NCBI RefSeq assembly: GCF_030813495.1
Contig: NZ_JAUSUI010000003.1
Coordinates: forward strand, 310,001 to 374,000
DNA length: 64,000 bases
Source: Ancylobacter polymorphus
Lineage (GTDB): Bacteria; Pseudomonadota; Alphaproteobacteria; Rhizobiales; Xanthobacteraceae
Direction: 5' to 3'
Both the position numbers and the translations under genes were made by a program. The notes below the pieces were generated by a model that saw only the letters and a list, made by a program, of their open reading frames with translations, did not search any database and was not told the origin of the DNA. Below are positions 8,420 to 18,704 of the stretch, piece by piece (the stretch's first letter is position 1; each line of letters opens with the position of its first letter).

Positions 8420-9379
8420 ATGGAACTGCGCCGCCTCGGACGCTCGGATATTCTGGTGCCGCCGCTGTGCATCGGCGGCAATGTCTTCGGCTGGACCGCT
8501 GACGAGCCCACCTCCTTCCGCCTGCTCGACGCGCTGTTCGATGCCGGCCTGTGCTTCATCGACACCGCTGATGTCTATTCCCGCTGGGCCGAGGGCCATC
8601 AGGGCGGCGAATCCGAGACCATCATCGGCAAGTGGATGAAGGCGCGCGGCAATCGCGACCGGCTCATCATCGCCACCAAGGTCGGCAGCGACATGGGGCG
8701 GGGCAAGGTGTGCCTGCAGGCCGACTATATCCGCAGCGCCGTCGATGCCTCGCTGGCCCGCCTGCAGACCGACTATATCGACCTCTACCAATCGCATTGG
8801 GACGACCCGGACACCCCGTTCGAAGAGGTGCTGGGTGCCTATGACGAGTTGGTCCGCGCCGGCAAGGTGCGGATCATCGGCGCCTCCAACCTCACTGCGC
8901 CGCGTCTGTTCGAGGCGCTGGCCGTGTCGACGCGCGAGAAGCTGCCGCGCTATGAGACGCTGCAGCCGGAATATAATCTGTGCGAGCGCGCCGGCTATGA
9001 GGCGGATGTCGAGGCGGTGTGCGCCGCCAACGGCCTCGGCGTCATCCCCTATTTCTCGCTCGCCGCCGGCTTCCTCACCGGCAAGTACCGCAGCGCCGCC
9101 GATGCCGACAAAAGCGTGCGCGGGGGCGAACTGGTGGCGAAATATCTCAACCCGCGCGGGGAGCGTATCCTCGCCGCGCTGGACGAGGTCGCCGCCGCCC
9201 ATGGCGCGACCCCGACCCAGGTGGCGCTCGCCTGGGTGATGGCGCGGCCCAGCATCACCGCCCCCATCGCCAGCGCCTCGCGGGTGGAACAGCTTGCCGA
9301 TCTCATCGCCAGCGTTGATCTCGCCCTCACCGGCGCGGACATGGCGCGGCTCGACACGGCCAGCGCCTGGAAGGAGTGA
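8420..9379 (+). CDS. Aldo/keto reductase
   Basis: A 319-residue AKR of the larger (potassium-channel beta-like/YajO) subgroup. The tetrad residues are Asp48 and Tyr53 (DTADVYS), Lys87 (ATKVGS) and His126 (YQSHWDD). The long insert after Tyr53 and the C-terminal [12 protein letters not shown] fit that subgroup. GGAGGAGAG lies just upstream of the ATG at 8420. The stop is 4 bp before the adenine deaminase start, so the two genes are probably co-transcribed. Substrate unknown. Confidence 0.9.
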   Translation: MELRRLGRSDILVPPLCIGGNVFGWTADEPTSFRLLDALFDAGLCFIDTADVYSRWAEGHQGGESETIIGKWMKARGNRDRLIIATKVGSDMGRGKVCLQADYIRSAVDASLARLQTDYIDLYQSHWDDPDTPFEEVLGAYDELVRAGKVRIIGASNLTAPRLFEALAVSTREKLPRYETLQPEYNLCERAGYEADVEAVCAANGLGVIPYFSLAAGFLTGKYRSAADADKSVRGGELVAKYLNPRGERILAALDEVAAAHGATPTQVALAWVMARPSITAPIASASRVEQLADLIASVDLALTGADMARLDTASAWKE

Positions 9380-9383
9380 TACC

Positions 9384-11120
9384 ATGACCGCCCGCAGCCC
9401 GGCCGAAATCGCCCGCTTCATCGAGGCCGGCCGCGGCACCGCGCCGGCGGATCTCGTGATCAAGGGCGTCCAGTTGCTGGACGTCATCACCGGCGCGCTC
9501 ACCCGCACCGACATCGCCATGGTGGGCGAACGCATCGTCGGCACCTATGGCGAGTACAGCGGCGCGCAGGAAATCGACGGCGCCGGTCTGTTCGCCGTGC
9601 CGGGCTTCATCGACACCCATCTGCATGTCGAATCCTCATTGGTCACGCCGCTGGAATTCGACCGCTGCGTGCTGCCGCACGGCGTCACCACGGCGATCTG
9701 CGACCCGCATGAGATCGCCAATGTGCTGGGCGCGGAGGGCATCGCCTATTTCCAGCGCTGCGCCGAGGAGATGGTGATGGACCTGCGGGTCCAGCTTTCC
9801 TCCTGCGTGCCCGCCACCTCCTTCGAGACCGCCGGCGCTGAACTCGCCGCGCCCGATCTCGCGCTTCTGCGCGGCCACGAATCCGGCATCGGCCTCGCCG
9901 AATTCATGAACTTCCCCGGCGTGCTGTTCGCCGATGAGGGGTGCCTCGCAAAGCTCTCCCTCTTCTCCGACGGGCACATCGACGGCCATGCGCCGCTGCT
10001 GCGCGGGCGCGACCTCAACGGCTACATCGCCGCCGGCATCCGCACCGAGCATGAGGCGACGGGACTGGAGGAGGCGCGCGAGAAGCTGATGAAGGGCATG
10101 TCCGTCCTCATCCGCGAGGGCTCGGTCTCCAAAGACCTGCACGCGCTGATCCCGCTCATTTCCGCCGATACTTCGGCATTCCTCGCCTTCTGCACCGATG
10201 ACCGCAACCCGCTCGACATCGCCGAGGAGGGCCATCTCGACTACATGATCGCCGAGGCCATCCGCCACGGCGCGCCGCTGCACCATGTCTACCGGGTGGC
10301 GAGCTGGTCGGCGGCCAATGCCTTCGGCCTCACCGATCGCGGCCTCATCGCGCCGGGACGGCGCGCCGACATCGTGCTCGTGGATAATCTGGAAGCCTGT
10401 TCGGTGCGCCAGGTCATATCAGCCGGCCGGCTGGTGACGCCGGAACTGTTCGCCGCGCGTGGCCATGTCGCCCCGGTCGGCATGGATTCGGTAAAGGCGC
10501 GGCCCGTGACGGCGGAGGATTTCCGCATCCCGGCCTCGGAAAGTGCCACCCGTGTCATCGGCGTGGTGCCCGGCCGCATCATCACCGAGGATATCCGGCT
10601 TGACCTGGACCTGATCGACGGCGAGAAGCGGGCCGATCTGGAGAAGGACGCGGTGAAGGTCTGCGTCGTCGAGCGGCACGGGCGCAACGGCAATATCGGC
10701 CGCGGCTTCGTCCATGGCTTCGGCATGAAGCGCGGCGCCATCGCCTCCTCGGTCGGGCATGACAGCCACAACATCACCGTCGTCGGCGTCGACGAGGCCG
10801 ACATGGCGCTGGCGGTGAACCGGCTCATCGAAATGCGCGGCGGCTTCGCGGTGGCCGATGGCGGGGAGGTGACGGCCGAACTCGCTTTGCCCGTCGCCGG
10901 GCTGATGGCGGACACCACGTTCGAGGACGTACACGACGCGCTGATCCCGCTGCGCGCGGCGGCGAAGGCGCTGGGCGTCAAGCTGGCCGAGCCGTTTCTG
11001 CAGGTCGCGTTCCTGCCGCTGCCGGTCATTCCGCATCTGAAGATCACCGATGTCGGCCTGTTCGATGTCAACGCCTTTGCCCTTCTGGAACCCGCTCCGG
11101 CCCCCGGGGGAAATGGGTGA
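9384..11120 (+). CDS. ade: Adenine deaminase
   Basis: A 578-residue amidohydrolase that deaminates adenine to hypoxanthine plus ammonia in purine salvage. The metal-binding [12 protein letters not shown] begins near residue 73, [11 protein letters not shown] near 113, and EEGHLDYMI and the C-terminal [19 protein letters not shown] stretch are characteristic of the Ade family. The length matches bacterial Ade proteins. The ATG at 9384 lies just after the AKR stop (9379). It is convergent with the LysR gene, whose end lies 20 bp away. Confidence 0.92.
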   Translation: MTARSPAEIARFIEAGRGTAPADLVIKGVQLLDVITGALTRTDIAMVGERIVGTYGEYSGAQEIDGAGLFAVPGFIDTHLHVESSLVTPLEFDRCVLPHGVTTAICDPHEIANVLGAEGIAYFQRCAEEMVMDLRVQLSSCVPATSFETAGAELAAPDLALLRGHESGIGLAEFMNFPGVLFADEGCLAKLSLFSDGHIDGHAPLLRGRDLNGYIAAGIRTEHEATGLEEAREKLMKGMSVLIREGSVSKDLHALIPLISADTSAFLAFCTDDRNPLDIAEEGHLDYMIAEAIRHGAPLHHVYRVASWSAANAFGLTDRGLIAPGRRADIVLVDNLEACSVRQVISAGRLVTPELFAARGHVAPVGMDSVKARPVTAEDFRIPASESATRVIGVVPGRIITEDIRLDLDLIDGEKRADLEKDAVKVCVVERHGRNGNIGRGFVHGFGMKRGAIASSVGHDSHNITVVGVDEADMALAVNRLIEMRGGFAVADGGEVTAELALPVAGLMADTTFEDVHDALIPLRAAAKALGVKLAEPFLQVAFLPLPVIPHLKITDVGLFDVNAFALLEPAPAPGGNG

Positions 11121-11140
11121 GCGTGGCACGACCTCGCGCG

Positions 11141-12061
11141 TCACCCTCGGGCGTGCGGCGCGGAGCGGGTGCGGGTGGCGGCGATGGCGACAAAGCCGGC
11201 GGCGGCGGGGGAAAGCGGCGAGCCGCGGCGCCAGGCGGTGGCCACCTCCACCGCCGGCACCGTGTCGATCAGCGTGCGCGCCTCGATCTTGTCGCCTTCC
11301 AGCGACCAGGGGCGGTAGGTGAGGTCCGGCAGCACCGCCACGCCGGCGCCGGTCGCCACCAGCGAGCGCACCGCCTCCACCGAGCGGGTGCGGAACGCCA
11401 CCGGCGGGCGGATGCCGAGCCGGCGCCAGACGATCTCCGAGGCCTCGGCGATTTCGTCAATGGCGAGAAGCACATGCGGCTCCTCGCTGAAGGCGCGCAG
11501 ACTCACCCGCTCCTCCACCAGCGCGGGGTGGCCGAGCGGCATCCACACGCGATAGGGCGAGACTTCCACGGTTTCCGTCTGCAGCGCCGCCGAATGCCGG
11601 CCGGGCGGCAGCACCATGACCGCGACATCGAGCTCGCCGCCCACCAGCAGATGTTCGAGATAATCTCCAGCATCTTCAACGGCTTCCACGGCGACGCCGG
11701 GGAAGGCGCGGCGGAAGCGGGCGATGAGGTCGGAATAGATGTAGCCGGCGACCAGCGGCGTCACCCCCACCGCCAGCCGGCCGGTCAGCGCCGCCGTTTC
11801 CGGCCCGGCCAGCGCCCGCCGCGCATCGGCGACATCGCCAAGTATTTTGCGCGCATGGCGCAGGAAATGATGGCCCTTGAGGGTGAGATCAACGCCGCGC
11901 GCGTGGCGTTCCAGCAGCTTGAAACCAAGGTCAAGTTCCAGTTCGCGCAGCGATTCCGTCACCGTCGACTGCGAGATCGACAAGGCGTGCGCGGCGGAGG
12001 AGACGGAGCCGTTCTCTGCCACCGCCACGAAATACTGGAGCTGGCGCAGCGAAAAGGCCAT
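11141..12061 (-). CDS. LysR-family transcriptional regulator
   Basis: A 306-residue regulator. The N-terminal helix-turn-helix begins at residue 5 (LRQLQYFVAVAENGSVSSAA, then LSISQSTVTESLRELE). The substrate-binding domain starts with LTGRLAVGVTPLVAGYIYSD near residue 93, a form seen in CynR/CbbR-like LysR proteins. The ATG at 12061 begins exactly at the conserved domain, so the longer frame to 12136 was rejected. There is no divergent partner gene: the upstream neighbour is on the same strand 127 bp away. Target genes are unknown. Confidence 0.9.
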   Translation of the reverse strand: MAFSLRQLQYFVAVAENGSVSSAAHALSISQSTVTESLRELELDLGFKLLERHARGVDLTLKGHHFLRHARKILGDVADARRALAGPETAALTGRLAVGVTPLVAGYIYSDLIARFRRAFPGVAVEAVEDAGDYLEHLLVGGELDVAVMVLPPGRHSAALQTETVEVSPYRVWMPLGHPALVEERVSLRAFSEEPHVLLAIDEIAEASEIVWRRLGIRPPVAFRTRSVEAVRSLVATGAGVAVLPDLTYRPWSLEGDKIEARTLIDTVPAVEVATAWRRGSPLSPAAAGFVAIAATRTRSAPHARG

Positions 12062-12188
12062 CGGAACTCCGCAGGGAGGGGGACCAAACGCGAGAGTAGG
12101 CGCCCGATTTCGCCCCGCCAAGTGCCGCTTTTCCACTGGCCGATGAGGCCGATGAGGTGGACGATGAGACCGAAGCGGCCGGCCGCGC

Positions 12189-13442
12189 CTATTTCGCCAG
12201 CAGGGACTTCAACTCGAAGCCCTCGTCGCCCGCCTGTTCCGGGGTGATCGCCGGGGTGCCGGCGAGCAGGCGGCGGCCGAGCATGTGGTCGGCCGGGCGG
12301 TTCACGCTCTCGATGGCGGTGAGCACACCGTCGCGGAAGCGGAACACCGAGAAGCGGCGCGAGGCGGGGTCGCCGCGCAGTACCGCGCTGTCGGTGGCGG
12401 CGGCGAGGCCGACGATCTGCAGCTTGAGATCGGCCTGGTCACTCCAGAACCACGGCACGGCGTCGAACGGCGTGCCCTTGCCGGTGAGGCGATGGGCGAG
12501 GCTGCGCGCCTGATCGGCGGCGTTCTGCACCGATTCCAGCCGCACAGAACCGGCGGCGAACCGGCTGGGATAGGCCACGGCATCGCCCAGGGCGGAGATG
12601 GCGGGATCCATGGTGGCGAGATGGGCGTCGACGACGATGCCGTTCGCCACCTCCAGCCCGGCCTCGGCCGCGAGTTCGACATTCGGCACCACGCCGATGC
12701 CGACCAGCACGAAATCGGCGGGGTAGACCGTGCCGTTGCCGGTTCTGACGCCGGTGACGTGGCCGCCCTCGCCCTCCAGCCCGATCACCCCGGCGCCGAG
12801 CACGAGATCGGTGCCCATGGCGGCATGGGCGCTGGCGAAGAAGGCCGACATTTCGGGCGAGACGGCGCGGGCCAGCACGCGGCTGGCGCCTTCCAGCACC
12901 GTCACCTCATGGCCGAGCGCGCGGGCGACGGCGGCGAATTCCAGCCCGATGAAGCCGGCGCCGATCACCACCACGCGGCGGGCGGCGGCGAGCCGGTCCT
13001 TGAGCGCGTCGGCGTCCGCCCGGGTGCGCAGATAATACACGCCGGCGAGATCGTGCCCCGGCACGGGGAGCGGCCGGTTGCGGGCGCCGGTGGCGAGGAT
13101 GAGATGGGCATAGGGCAGCGCCTCGCCGCCCTCCAGCACCAGGCGCCGGCCGGCGCGGTCGATGGCGGTGGCGCGGGCATTCACCAGTTCGATGCGGTGG
13201 TCGACATAGAAGGCGCCGGCGCGCAGCTCGATCTGCTCGATGCCGGCCTCGCCCTTCATATAGGCCTTGGACAGCGGCGGGCGCTGATAGGGCAGGCCCG
13301 GCTCGTCGCCGACCAGAACGAGCCGGCCCTCATAGCCGGCTTCCCGCAGCGAGGCCGCCGCCTGGAAGCCACCTTGGCCTGCCCCGACAATGACGATGCC
13401 CGCCTTGCTTGTGCCCGCCTCGCTTGTGCCCGCCGCGCTCAT
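12189..13442 (-). CDS. FAD-dependent pyridine nucleotide-disulfide oxidoreductase (ferredoxin/rubredoxin reductase type)
   Basis: A 417-residue flavoprotein that passes electrons from NAD(P)H to a ferredoxin-like carrier. The first dinucleotide fold is IVIVGAGQGGFQAA (from residue 16), followed by YQRPPLSKAYM, the ATGARNR motif, the NAD fold VVVIGAGFIGLEFA and the second FAD site ALGDAV; the C-terminal reductase domain includes WFWSDQ. It resembles the reductases of Rieske dioxygenase and P450 systems, but no ferredoxin or oxygenase lies nearby. Residues 5-14 come from a short near-exact DNA duplication (SEAGTSKAG). Its start overlaps the end of the acyltransferase gene by 4 nt. Confidence 0.9.
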   Translation of the reverse strand: MSAAGTSEAGTSKAGIVIVGAGQGGFQAAASLREAGYEGRLVLVGDEPGLPYQRPPLSKAYMKGEAGIEQIELRAGAFYVDHRIELVNARATAIDRAGRRLVLEGGEALPYAHLILATGARNRPLPVPGHDLAGVYYLRTRADADALKDRLAAARRVVVIGAGFIGLEFAAVARALGHEVTVLEGASRVLARAVSPEMSAFFASAHAAMGTDLVLGAGVIGLEGEGGHVTGVRTGNGTVYPADFVLVGIGVVPNVELAAEAGLEVANGIVVDAHLATMDPAISALGDAVAYPSRFAAGSVRLESVQNAADQARSLAHRLTGKGTPFDAVPWFWSDQADLKLQIVGLAAATDSAVLRGDPASRRFSVFRFRDGVLTAIESVNRPADHMLGRRLLAGTPAITPEQAGDEGFELKSLLAK

Positions 13443-14161
13443 GACTGCCCTCGCTCCTGCGCCACCAGCCGGTCGCGCTCCTCATAGATCGCCTCGGTGA
13501 GCCGGGCCATGAACTCCTTGTCCGGCAGGCCGGGGGGGATGGGCGGCAGGTAGGAGACGGTGATGGTACCCGGCCGGATGCTGAAGCTGCGCGCCGGCCA
13601 GTACAGGCCGGCATTGTTGACGACCGGCACGACCGGCAAATCCAGCGCCTTGTAGAGCAGCAGCACGCCGCGATGGAACTCCGCCCGCTCGTCCACGGCG
13701 CGGCGGGTGCCTTCGGGGAAGATCAGCAGATTGCGCCCGGCCTCGCTGGCCTCGCGGCCTTCGCGGAACATCTTCTTCACCGAGGAAGCGCCGCCCGCAC
13801 GGTCGATGGCGATCATCGGCGAGCGCTTGAGGAACCAGCCGAACACCGGGATGCGGTACAGCTCCTCCTTCAGCACGATGGCGACATCGGGAATGAGCAC
13901 GGCGGCGGCGATGGTCTCGAAGGCGGATTGGTGGTTGCCGACATAGAGCGCCGGCTCGGGCGGGCGGTTTTCTTCGCCGATGGTGCGGTAGGCGAGCCCG
14001 ACGAGGCGCAGGATCGCCATGACACCGCCGGCCCAGAAGCGGGAGAAACGGCGAGTGGCGGTCGGCCGGTCGAGCCATGCGAAATAGGGAATGGTGAGCG
14101 CCAGCAGCGCCGTCCACAGAACCAGCAGCACGAGGAAGATGGAGGAACGCAGGCGGGCCAT
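13439..14161 (-). CDS. 1-acyl-sn-glycerol-3-phosphate acyltransferase (PlsC-like)
   Basis: A 240-residue membrane-bound acyltransferase that adds the second acyl chain to lysophosphatidate. An N-terminal membrane segment (IFLVLLVLWTALLAL) precedes the catalytic block NHQSAFET (the HX4E-type motif, here H-Q-S-A-F-E) near residue 76, and block III FPEGTR lies near residue 149. A second PlsC may exist elsewhere in the genome. The ATG is at 14161. The gene overlaps the reductase by 4 nt, so the pair is one transcription unit. It starts next to the repeat-rich intergenic region. Confidence 0.92.
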   Translation of the reverse strand: MARLRSSIFLVLLVLWTALLALTIPYFAWLDRPTATRRFSRFWAGGVMAILRLVGLAYRTIGEENRPPEPALYVGNHQSAFETIAAAVLIPDVAIVLKEELYRIPVFGWFLKRSPMIAIDRAGGASSVKKMFREGREASEAGRNLLIFPEGTRRAVDERAEFHRGVLLLYKALDLPVVPVVNNAGLYWPARSFSIRPGTITVSYLPPIPPGLPDKEFMARLTEAIYEERDRLVAQERGQS

Positions 14162-14433
14162 CGGCGGGGGTCTCGGCAGAGAAGGCTCGGTTGGGAGGCT
14201 CGGCGGGGGTCTCTATCAGGGGCGGGCAGGTCTAGCAGATCGCACGGCCGGACGGGAGGGGTGCGGTGGTGGAGGGGATCGCCGGCCGTCCGCGATCGAC
14301 GCCGGAGGGGCCCCGCCACGATCGTCATCCCGGCCGAAGCGCAGCGCGGCGCCGATCCAGGGCACAGGGGACCGGCCGCCGCCCTGCTGACGCGTCCCTC
14401 ATCCCCGGGCGGGTGCCGCGCTGCAACCTTCCG
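14162..14433. other. Intergenic region without a recognisable gene
   Basis: GC-rich DNA between the plsC-like gene and the tandem repeats. It contains a near-duplicate of CTCGGCGGGGGTCTC at about 14161-14174 and 14197-14211, and a CATCCCGGCCGAAGCGCAGC-like stretch near 14328 that resembles dispersed alphaproteobacterial intergenic repeats. No coding potential was accepted here. Confidence 0.5.
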
Positions 14434-14937
14434 CATCCCCGGGCGTGACCCGGGGACCCAGCCCCACCGCCCGTGCCCGGTTTCAAGGCTGGGTGGCCGG
14501 GTCAGGCCCGGCCATGAGGGGTGTGAATGATGAGAGGGCGCCGTAGAGATGGCCGAAGCCTCGAGCGCCCTGCGTGCCCTCATCCCCGGGCGTGACCCGG
14601 GGACCCAGCCCCACCGCCCGCGCCCGGTTTCCAAGGCTGGGTGGCCGGGTCAAGCCCGGCCATGGGGGGTGTGAATGAAGAGAGGGCGCCGTAGAGATGG
14701 CCGAAGCCTCGTGCGCCCTGCGTGCCCTCATCCCCGGGGCGTGACCCGGGGACCCAGCCCCACCGCCCGCGCGATTTCAAGGCTGGGTGGCCGGGTCAAG
14801 CCCGGTCCTGAGGGCGCAGGGGTGTTGAGGGCGCCGTAGAGATGGCGGAAGCCTCGTGCGCCGTGCGTGCTCATCCCTGGGCGTGACCTGGGGACCCAGC
14901 CCCACCGCCCGTGCCCGGTTTCAAGGCTGGGTGGCCA
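14434..14937. repeat. Tandem array of four ~147-bp palindrome-containing units
   Basis: Units start at the shared CATCCCnGG at 14434, 14581, 14729 and 14872, giving spacings of 147, 148 and 143 bp; the fourth unit is cut short near 14937. Each unit has an imperfect long hairpin (arms with TGACCCGGGGACCCAGCC facing GGCTGGGTGGCCGGGTCA) followed by a linker of about 60 bp that includes GGGCGCCGTAGAGATGGC. Copies differ by scattered substitutions and small indels. Single copies of the hairpin half occur at 16536 and 18705. Confidence 0.85.
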
Positions 14938-15247
14938 CCCCAACCGTCACGCGATCCCGGATCGGTTCTGCGGACCGTCCGGGCTGACGGGACACAACGG
15001 CATGCGATGGGCGGGGACACGGGTGATCCGGGCAGGGAAGGTCAGGCGCCTGCCGCGCGGCTCAACCCGCTAACCCCCCGCTGCCGCCTCATCGAATTGT
15101 CCGGCCTCACGGCAGAACCGTGCTCATCTGTTACTCATCGTTTTTTCCGATATTACCGTTCTGATCTTTGGTGTGGCGCGGGGCAGGACGCAGCGTCACA
15201 CTCAAGCCAAAGGGCCGCAAGCGCCCGCAGAACAGAGGGAAACAGAT
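14938..15247. other. Upstream region of the polyamine-type transport operon
   Basis: A 310-bp non-coding stretch whose last 150 bp are clearly richer in A and T (around CATCGTTTTTTCCGATATTA, near 15137-15156) than the surroundings. That is the likely promoter region of the binding-protein gene at 15248. No clear sigma-70 boxes or operator palindrome could be assigned with confidence. Confidence 0.4.
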
Positions 15248-16417
15248 ATGCCGAAACTCTCCCATTATCTGCGTCTGCCGGCGCTCGCCGCCAGCGCCTC
15301 TCTCGCCTTGAACCCTGTTTTCGCTGCGGAAATGACCGCCGTCGGCAAGGGCGAAGGGCAGGTCGATATCGTCGCCTGGGCCGGCTATATCGAGCGCGGC
15401 GACACCGACAAGGCCTATGACTGGGTCACCGATTTCGAGAAGAAGACCGGCTGCAAGGTCAATGTGAAGACCGCCGGTACTTCCGATGAGATGGTCGCGC
15501 TGATGAATGAGGGCGGCTTCGACCTTGTCACCGCCTCCGGCGACGCCTCGCTGCGCCTCATCGCCGGCAAGAAGGTCGCCCCCATCAACACCAAGCTGAT
15601 CCCGAGCTGGGGCACGGTGGACGAGCGGCTGCAGAACGCGCCCTGGCACACCGTCAATGGCGTGCATTACGGCGCGCCCTACCAGTGGGGTTCCAATGTG
15701 TTGATGTACAACACGGAAGCGTTCAAGGGCCAGGCGCCGAAGAGCTGGAAGGTGGTGTTCGAGGAACAGACGCTGCCCGACGGCAAGTCGAACAAGGGCC
15801 GCGTCCAGGCGTTTGACGGGCCGATCTACATCGCCGACGCCGCGCTCTATCTGATGGCCCATAAGCCCGAGCTCGGCATCAAGGACCCCTATGAGCTGAC
15901 CGAGGCGCAGTACAAGGCCGCGCTCGACCTGCTGCGCGAGCAGCGCAAGATCGTGCAGCGCTACTGGCACGACGCGATGATCCAGGTTGACGACTTCACC
16001 AATGAAGGCGTCGTTGCCTCCTCTTCCTGGCCGTTCCAGGTGAACCTGCTGCAAAGCCAGAAGAAGCCGATCGCCTCCACCATTCCCAGCGAAGGCGCCA
16101 CCGGCTGGGCCGACACCACCATGATGCATGCCGACGCCGCCCACCCGAACTGCGCCTATATGTGGATGGAGCATTCGCTGAGCCCCAAGGTGCAGGGCGA
16201 TCTCGCCTCCTGGTTCGGCTCGGTGCCCGCCGTTCCCGCCGCCTGCAAGGGCAATGAACTTCTCGGTGCCGAGGGCTGCAAGACCAACGGCATGGACGAG
16301 TTCGAGCGCATCCATTTCTGGCGCACGCCGGTGGCCAAATGCGCCACCCAGGCGGAAGGTTGCGTGCCCTATTACCGCTGGGTGTCGGACTATATCGCCG
16401 TGCTCGGCGGGCGGTAA
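15248..16417 (+). CDS. Polyamine (spermidine/putrescine)-type ABC transporter periplasmic binding protein
   Basis: A 389-residue exported solute-binding protein. A signal peptide ends around residue 26 (NPVFAAEM). The mature part starts VDIVAWAGYIERG, followed by YDWVTDFEKKTGCKVNVK, the PotD/PotF fold of family-1 binding proteins. Four to six cysteines in the C-terminal part (ACKGNELLGAEGC, CATQAEGC) may form disulfides, which is not usual for PotD. GAGGGAAACAG precedes the ATG. It heads an operon with ATPase, two permeases and an aminobutyraldehyde dehydrogenase, which supports putrescine as substrate. Confidence 0.87.
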   Translation: MPKLSHYLRLPALAASASLALNPVFAAEMTAVGKGEGQVDIVAWAGYIERGDTDKAYDWVTDFEKKTGCKVNVKTAGTSDEMVALMNEGGFDLVTASGDASLRLIAGKKVAPINTKLIPSWGTVDERLQNAPWHTVNGVHYGAPYQWGSNVLMYNTEAFKGQAPKSWKVVFEEQTLPDGKSNKGRVQAFDGPIYIADAALYLMAHKPELGIKDPYELTEAQYKAALDLLREQRKIVQRYWHDAMIQVDDFTNEGVVASSSWPFQVNLLQSQKKPIASTIPSEGATGWADTTMMHADAAHPNCAYMWMEHSLSPKVQGDLASWFGSVPAVPAACKGNELLGAEGCKTNGMDEFERIHFWRTPVAKCATQAEGCVPYYRWVSDYIAVLGGR

Positions 16418-16448
16418 CGCGCCGCGTCACACAACGCAGTCCTGAGGT

Positions 16449-16468
16449 GCCCGGGCGAAAGCCCGGGC
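16449..16468 (+). terminator. GNRA-loop hairpin after the binding-protein gene
   Basis: GCCCGGGC (16449-16456), loop GAAA, GCCCGGGC (16461-16468): a perfect 8-bp GC stem with a GNRA tetraloop 32 bp after the stop codon. It has no T-run. It may protect the upstream mRNA or reduce readthrough into the ATPase gene, the usual way binding protein is made in excess over membrane parts. Confidence 0.5.
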
Positions 16469-16535
16469 GTTGAGGGATCATCGGCAAGCGCCCGCGCGCA
16501 TCGTGCGAGACCCGCGTCGCAACGTGCCCGATGTC

Positions 16536-16621
16536 CTCATCCCCGGGCTTGACCCGGGGACCCAGCTCCGCCGCCGGTTGGTCCCCGTATCCTGGGAGGT
16601 CGGGTCAAGCCCGGCCATGAG
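16536..16621. repeat. Long palindromic repeat between binding-protein and ATPase genes
   Basis: Starts CTCATCCCCGGGCTTGACCC and ends with the near-complement GGGTCAAGCCCGGCCATGAG, an imperfect hairpin of about 86 bp. It belongs to the same family as the hairpin half of the tandem units at 14434 and the element at 18705. Confidence 0.8.
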
Positions 16622-16700
16622 GGAGTGCGGGGAGGAACCCAAACACAGAACGCGCGCAGCGCCCTGTTTCCAGTCTTCCTAACGGCCCCCGGATTTCCTC

Positions 16701-17741
16701 ATGCACGCTCACGCCGCCCCGCTCGCTTTGCCGGCTGTCCGATTTGCCCGTGTTGTCAGGCATTTCGGCGCGGTGCGCGCGGTTGACGGGGTCGATCTTT
16801 CCATCGCGCCGGGCGAGTTCTTCGCCATGCTCGGCCCTTCCGGTTCCGGCAAGACCACCTGCCTGCGCCTCATCGCCGGCTTCGAGCAGCCGGATGACGG
16901 CCATATCGAGATTTTCGGCGAGACGGTGGAAGGCCTGCCGCCCTATCGGCGGGCGGTGAACACGGTGTTTCAGGACTACGCGCTGTTTCCGCACCTCTCT
17001 GTGGGCGAGAATGTCGCCTATGGGCTGCGCGTGCGCGGCGTCGGCCGGGCCGAGCGCGAGCGGCTGGCGCGCGAGGCGCTCTCCCTCGTCAAGCTCGCCG
17101 GCATGGAAACGCGCCGCCCCGCCCAGCTCTCCGGCGGCCAGCGCCAGCGCGTCGCCTTGGCCCGCGCGCTGGTGGTGCGGCCGAAAGTGCTGCTGCTCGA
17201 CGAGCCGCTGGGCGCGCTCGACCTCAAGCTGCGCGAGGAAATGCAGAGCGAACTGAAGGGCTTGCAGCGCGCGCTCGGCCTCACCTTCGTCTTCGTCACC
17301 CATGACCAGAGCGAGGCGCTGTCCATGGCCGACCGCGTCGCCGTGTTCAATGAGGGGCGGATCGTGCAGGTCGGGCCGCCGGAAGAGGTGTACGAACAGC
17401 CGGCGACCCGTTTCGTCGCCCGTTTCGTCGGCTCGGCCAATGTGCTGGAGGCACGTGAGGCGCAGGCGCTGGGCGGCCCGGCGCGGCCCTGCAGCCTGCG
17501 GCCGGAGAAGATCCTGCTGCTCGCGCCCGGCGCGCCGGTGCCCGAGGGCGCGGCGGTGGTGGACGCGCGCGTCACCGACATTTCCTATCAGGGCCCGGTG
17601 CGCCGGATCAGCGCCCGCACGGGGCAGGGGCTCGCCCTCACCGCCGCTGTTCCCGCCACCGCGGCGGGGGTGATGGCGGGTGCCGATATCCGCTTCGCCG
17701 TGCCCGCCGGGGCGGTGCGGGCGATGGAGGGCGAGCAATGA
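16701..17741 (+). CDS. Polyamine-type ABC transporter ATP-binding protein
   Basis: A 346-residue PotA-like ATPase. Walker A is GPSGSGKTT (about residue 50), the Q-loop [10 protein letters not shown], the signature [15 protein letters not shown], Walker [13 protein letters not shown] and the H-loop VTHDQSEAL. The C-terminal TOBE-type regulatory domain begins after [12 protein letters not shown]. The stop overlaps the permease ATG by 4 nt. It is separated from the binding-protein gene by 283 bp holding two hairpin elements. Confidence 0.92.
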   Translation: MHAHAAPLALPAVRFARVVRHFGAVRAVDGVDLSIAPGEFFAMLGPSGSGKTTCLRLIAGFEQPDDGHIEIFGETVEGLPPYRRAVNTVFQDYALFPHLSVGENVAYGLRVRGVGRAERERLAREALSLVKLAGMETRRPAQLSGGQRQRVALARALVVRPKVLLLDEPLGALDLKLREEMQSELKGLQRALGLTFVFVTHDQSEALSMADRVAVFNEGRIVQVGPPEEVYEQPATRFVARFVGSANVLEAREAQALGGPARPCSLRPEKILLLAPGAPVPEGAAVVDARVTDISYQGPVRRISARTGQGLALTAAVPATAAGVMAGADIRFAVPAGAVRAMEGEQ

Positions 17742-18682
17742 GCCTCAGCCTCGATCTTCCCGCCCCGCGCGAGGGCGTGCTCCGACGTGCGTCGGACGTG
17801 CTGGTGCGGCGCGGCCGGCTGCTGACGCTGCTGCTGCTGGTGCCGCCGCTCCTGTGGCTGGGCCTCGTCTATCTCGGCAGCCTGTTCGTCTTCCTCGCGC
17901 AATCGGTTTTCTCGATCGACGAGTTCTCAGGCACCATCGTCCGCGAGCCGACCACCGCGACGCTGCTCGAACTCTTCCGCCCGGCCAATCTCGACATTCT
18001 GCTGCGAACGGTCGGCATTTCCGCCGCGGTGACCGGGCTGTGCGCGATCATCGCCTTTCCCATCGCCTATTACGCCGCCCGCTATGCCGGGCCGAAGGTG
18101 AAGGCGGCATTCTATCTCGCGGTCATGATGCCGCTGTGGTCGAGCTATCTGGTCAAGGTCTATGGCTGGAAACTGCTGCTGGCCAAGGAGGGCGCCATCG
18201 GCTGGTTCGCGGCCAAGCTCGGCCTCGGCGGCGCGCTGGAGGCGTGGCTGGCGCTGCCGCTGGTCGGCGGGCCCTCGCTCTCGGTCAGCTATACCGGCAT
18301 GGTGCTGACCTTCACCTATCTCTGGCTGCCCTTCATGATCCTGCCCGTCCAGGCGGCGCTGGAGCGTGTGCCGCCGCATCTCATTGAAGCGGCCGGTGAT
18401 CTCGGTGCGGCGCCGGCGCTGGTCTTCCGCACCATCATCCTGCCGCTGGCCATGCCGGGCGTGGTGGCGGGGGCGATCTTCACCTTCTCGCTGACGCTGG
18501 GCGACTACATCGTGCCGCAGATCATCGGCACCTCGGCGCTGGTGCTGGGGCAAGCGGTGTACACGCTGCAGGGCACCGCCGGAAACATCCCGCTGGCGGC
18601 GGCCTTCTCGCTGGTGCCGATCCTGGTCATGGCGATTTTTCTCACCCTCGCCAAGCGCACGGGAGCGTTCGATGCGCTGTGA
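17738..18682 (+). CDS. Polyamine-type ABC transporter permease (PotB-like)
   Basis: A 314-residue inner-membrane permease with about six membrane segments, the first at residues 32-58 ([20 protein letters not shown]). The coupling EAA loop reads [20 protein letters not shown] followed by [10 protein letters not shown]. The start at 17738 overlaps the ATPase stop. It pairs with the permease at 18818, but a 135-bp gap holding a palindromic repeat separates them. Confidence 0.9.
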   Translation: MSLSLDLPAPREGVLRRASDVLVRRGRLLTLLLLVPPLLWLGLVYLGSLFVFLAQSVFSIDEFSGTIVREPTTATLLELFRPANLDILLRTVGISAAVTGLCAIIAFPIAYYAARYAGPKVKAAFYLAVMMPLWSSYLVKVYGWKLLLAKEGAIGWFAAKLGLGGALEAWLALPLVGGPSLSVSYTGMVLTFTYLWLPFMILPVQAALERVPPHLIEAAGDLGAAPALVFRTIILPLAMPGVVAGAIFTFSLTLGDYIVPQIIGTSALVLGQAVYTLQGTAGNIPLAAAFSLVPILVMAIFLTLAKRTGAFDAL

Positions 18683-18704
18683 CGCGGATGCCCGGTTGGC
18701 AACA

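Noticed and set aside
14434-14937. The tandem array was considered as a CRISPR array.
   Set aside because: The unit is about 147 bp with the whole unit conserved. There are no short repeats with unique spacers and no cas genes.
14483-14943. Several short repetitive open frames giving peptides such as GRWGWVPGSRPG.
   Set aside because: They are translations of the tandem palindromic repeat units and overlap each other; no ribosome sites or conservation beyond the repeat.
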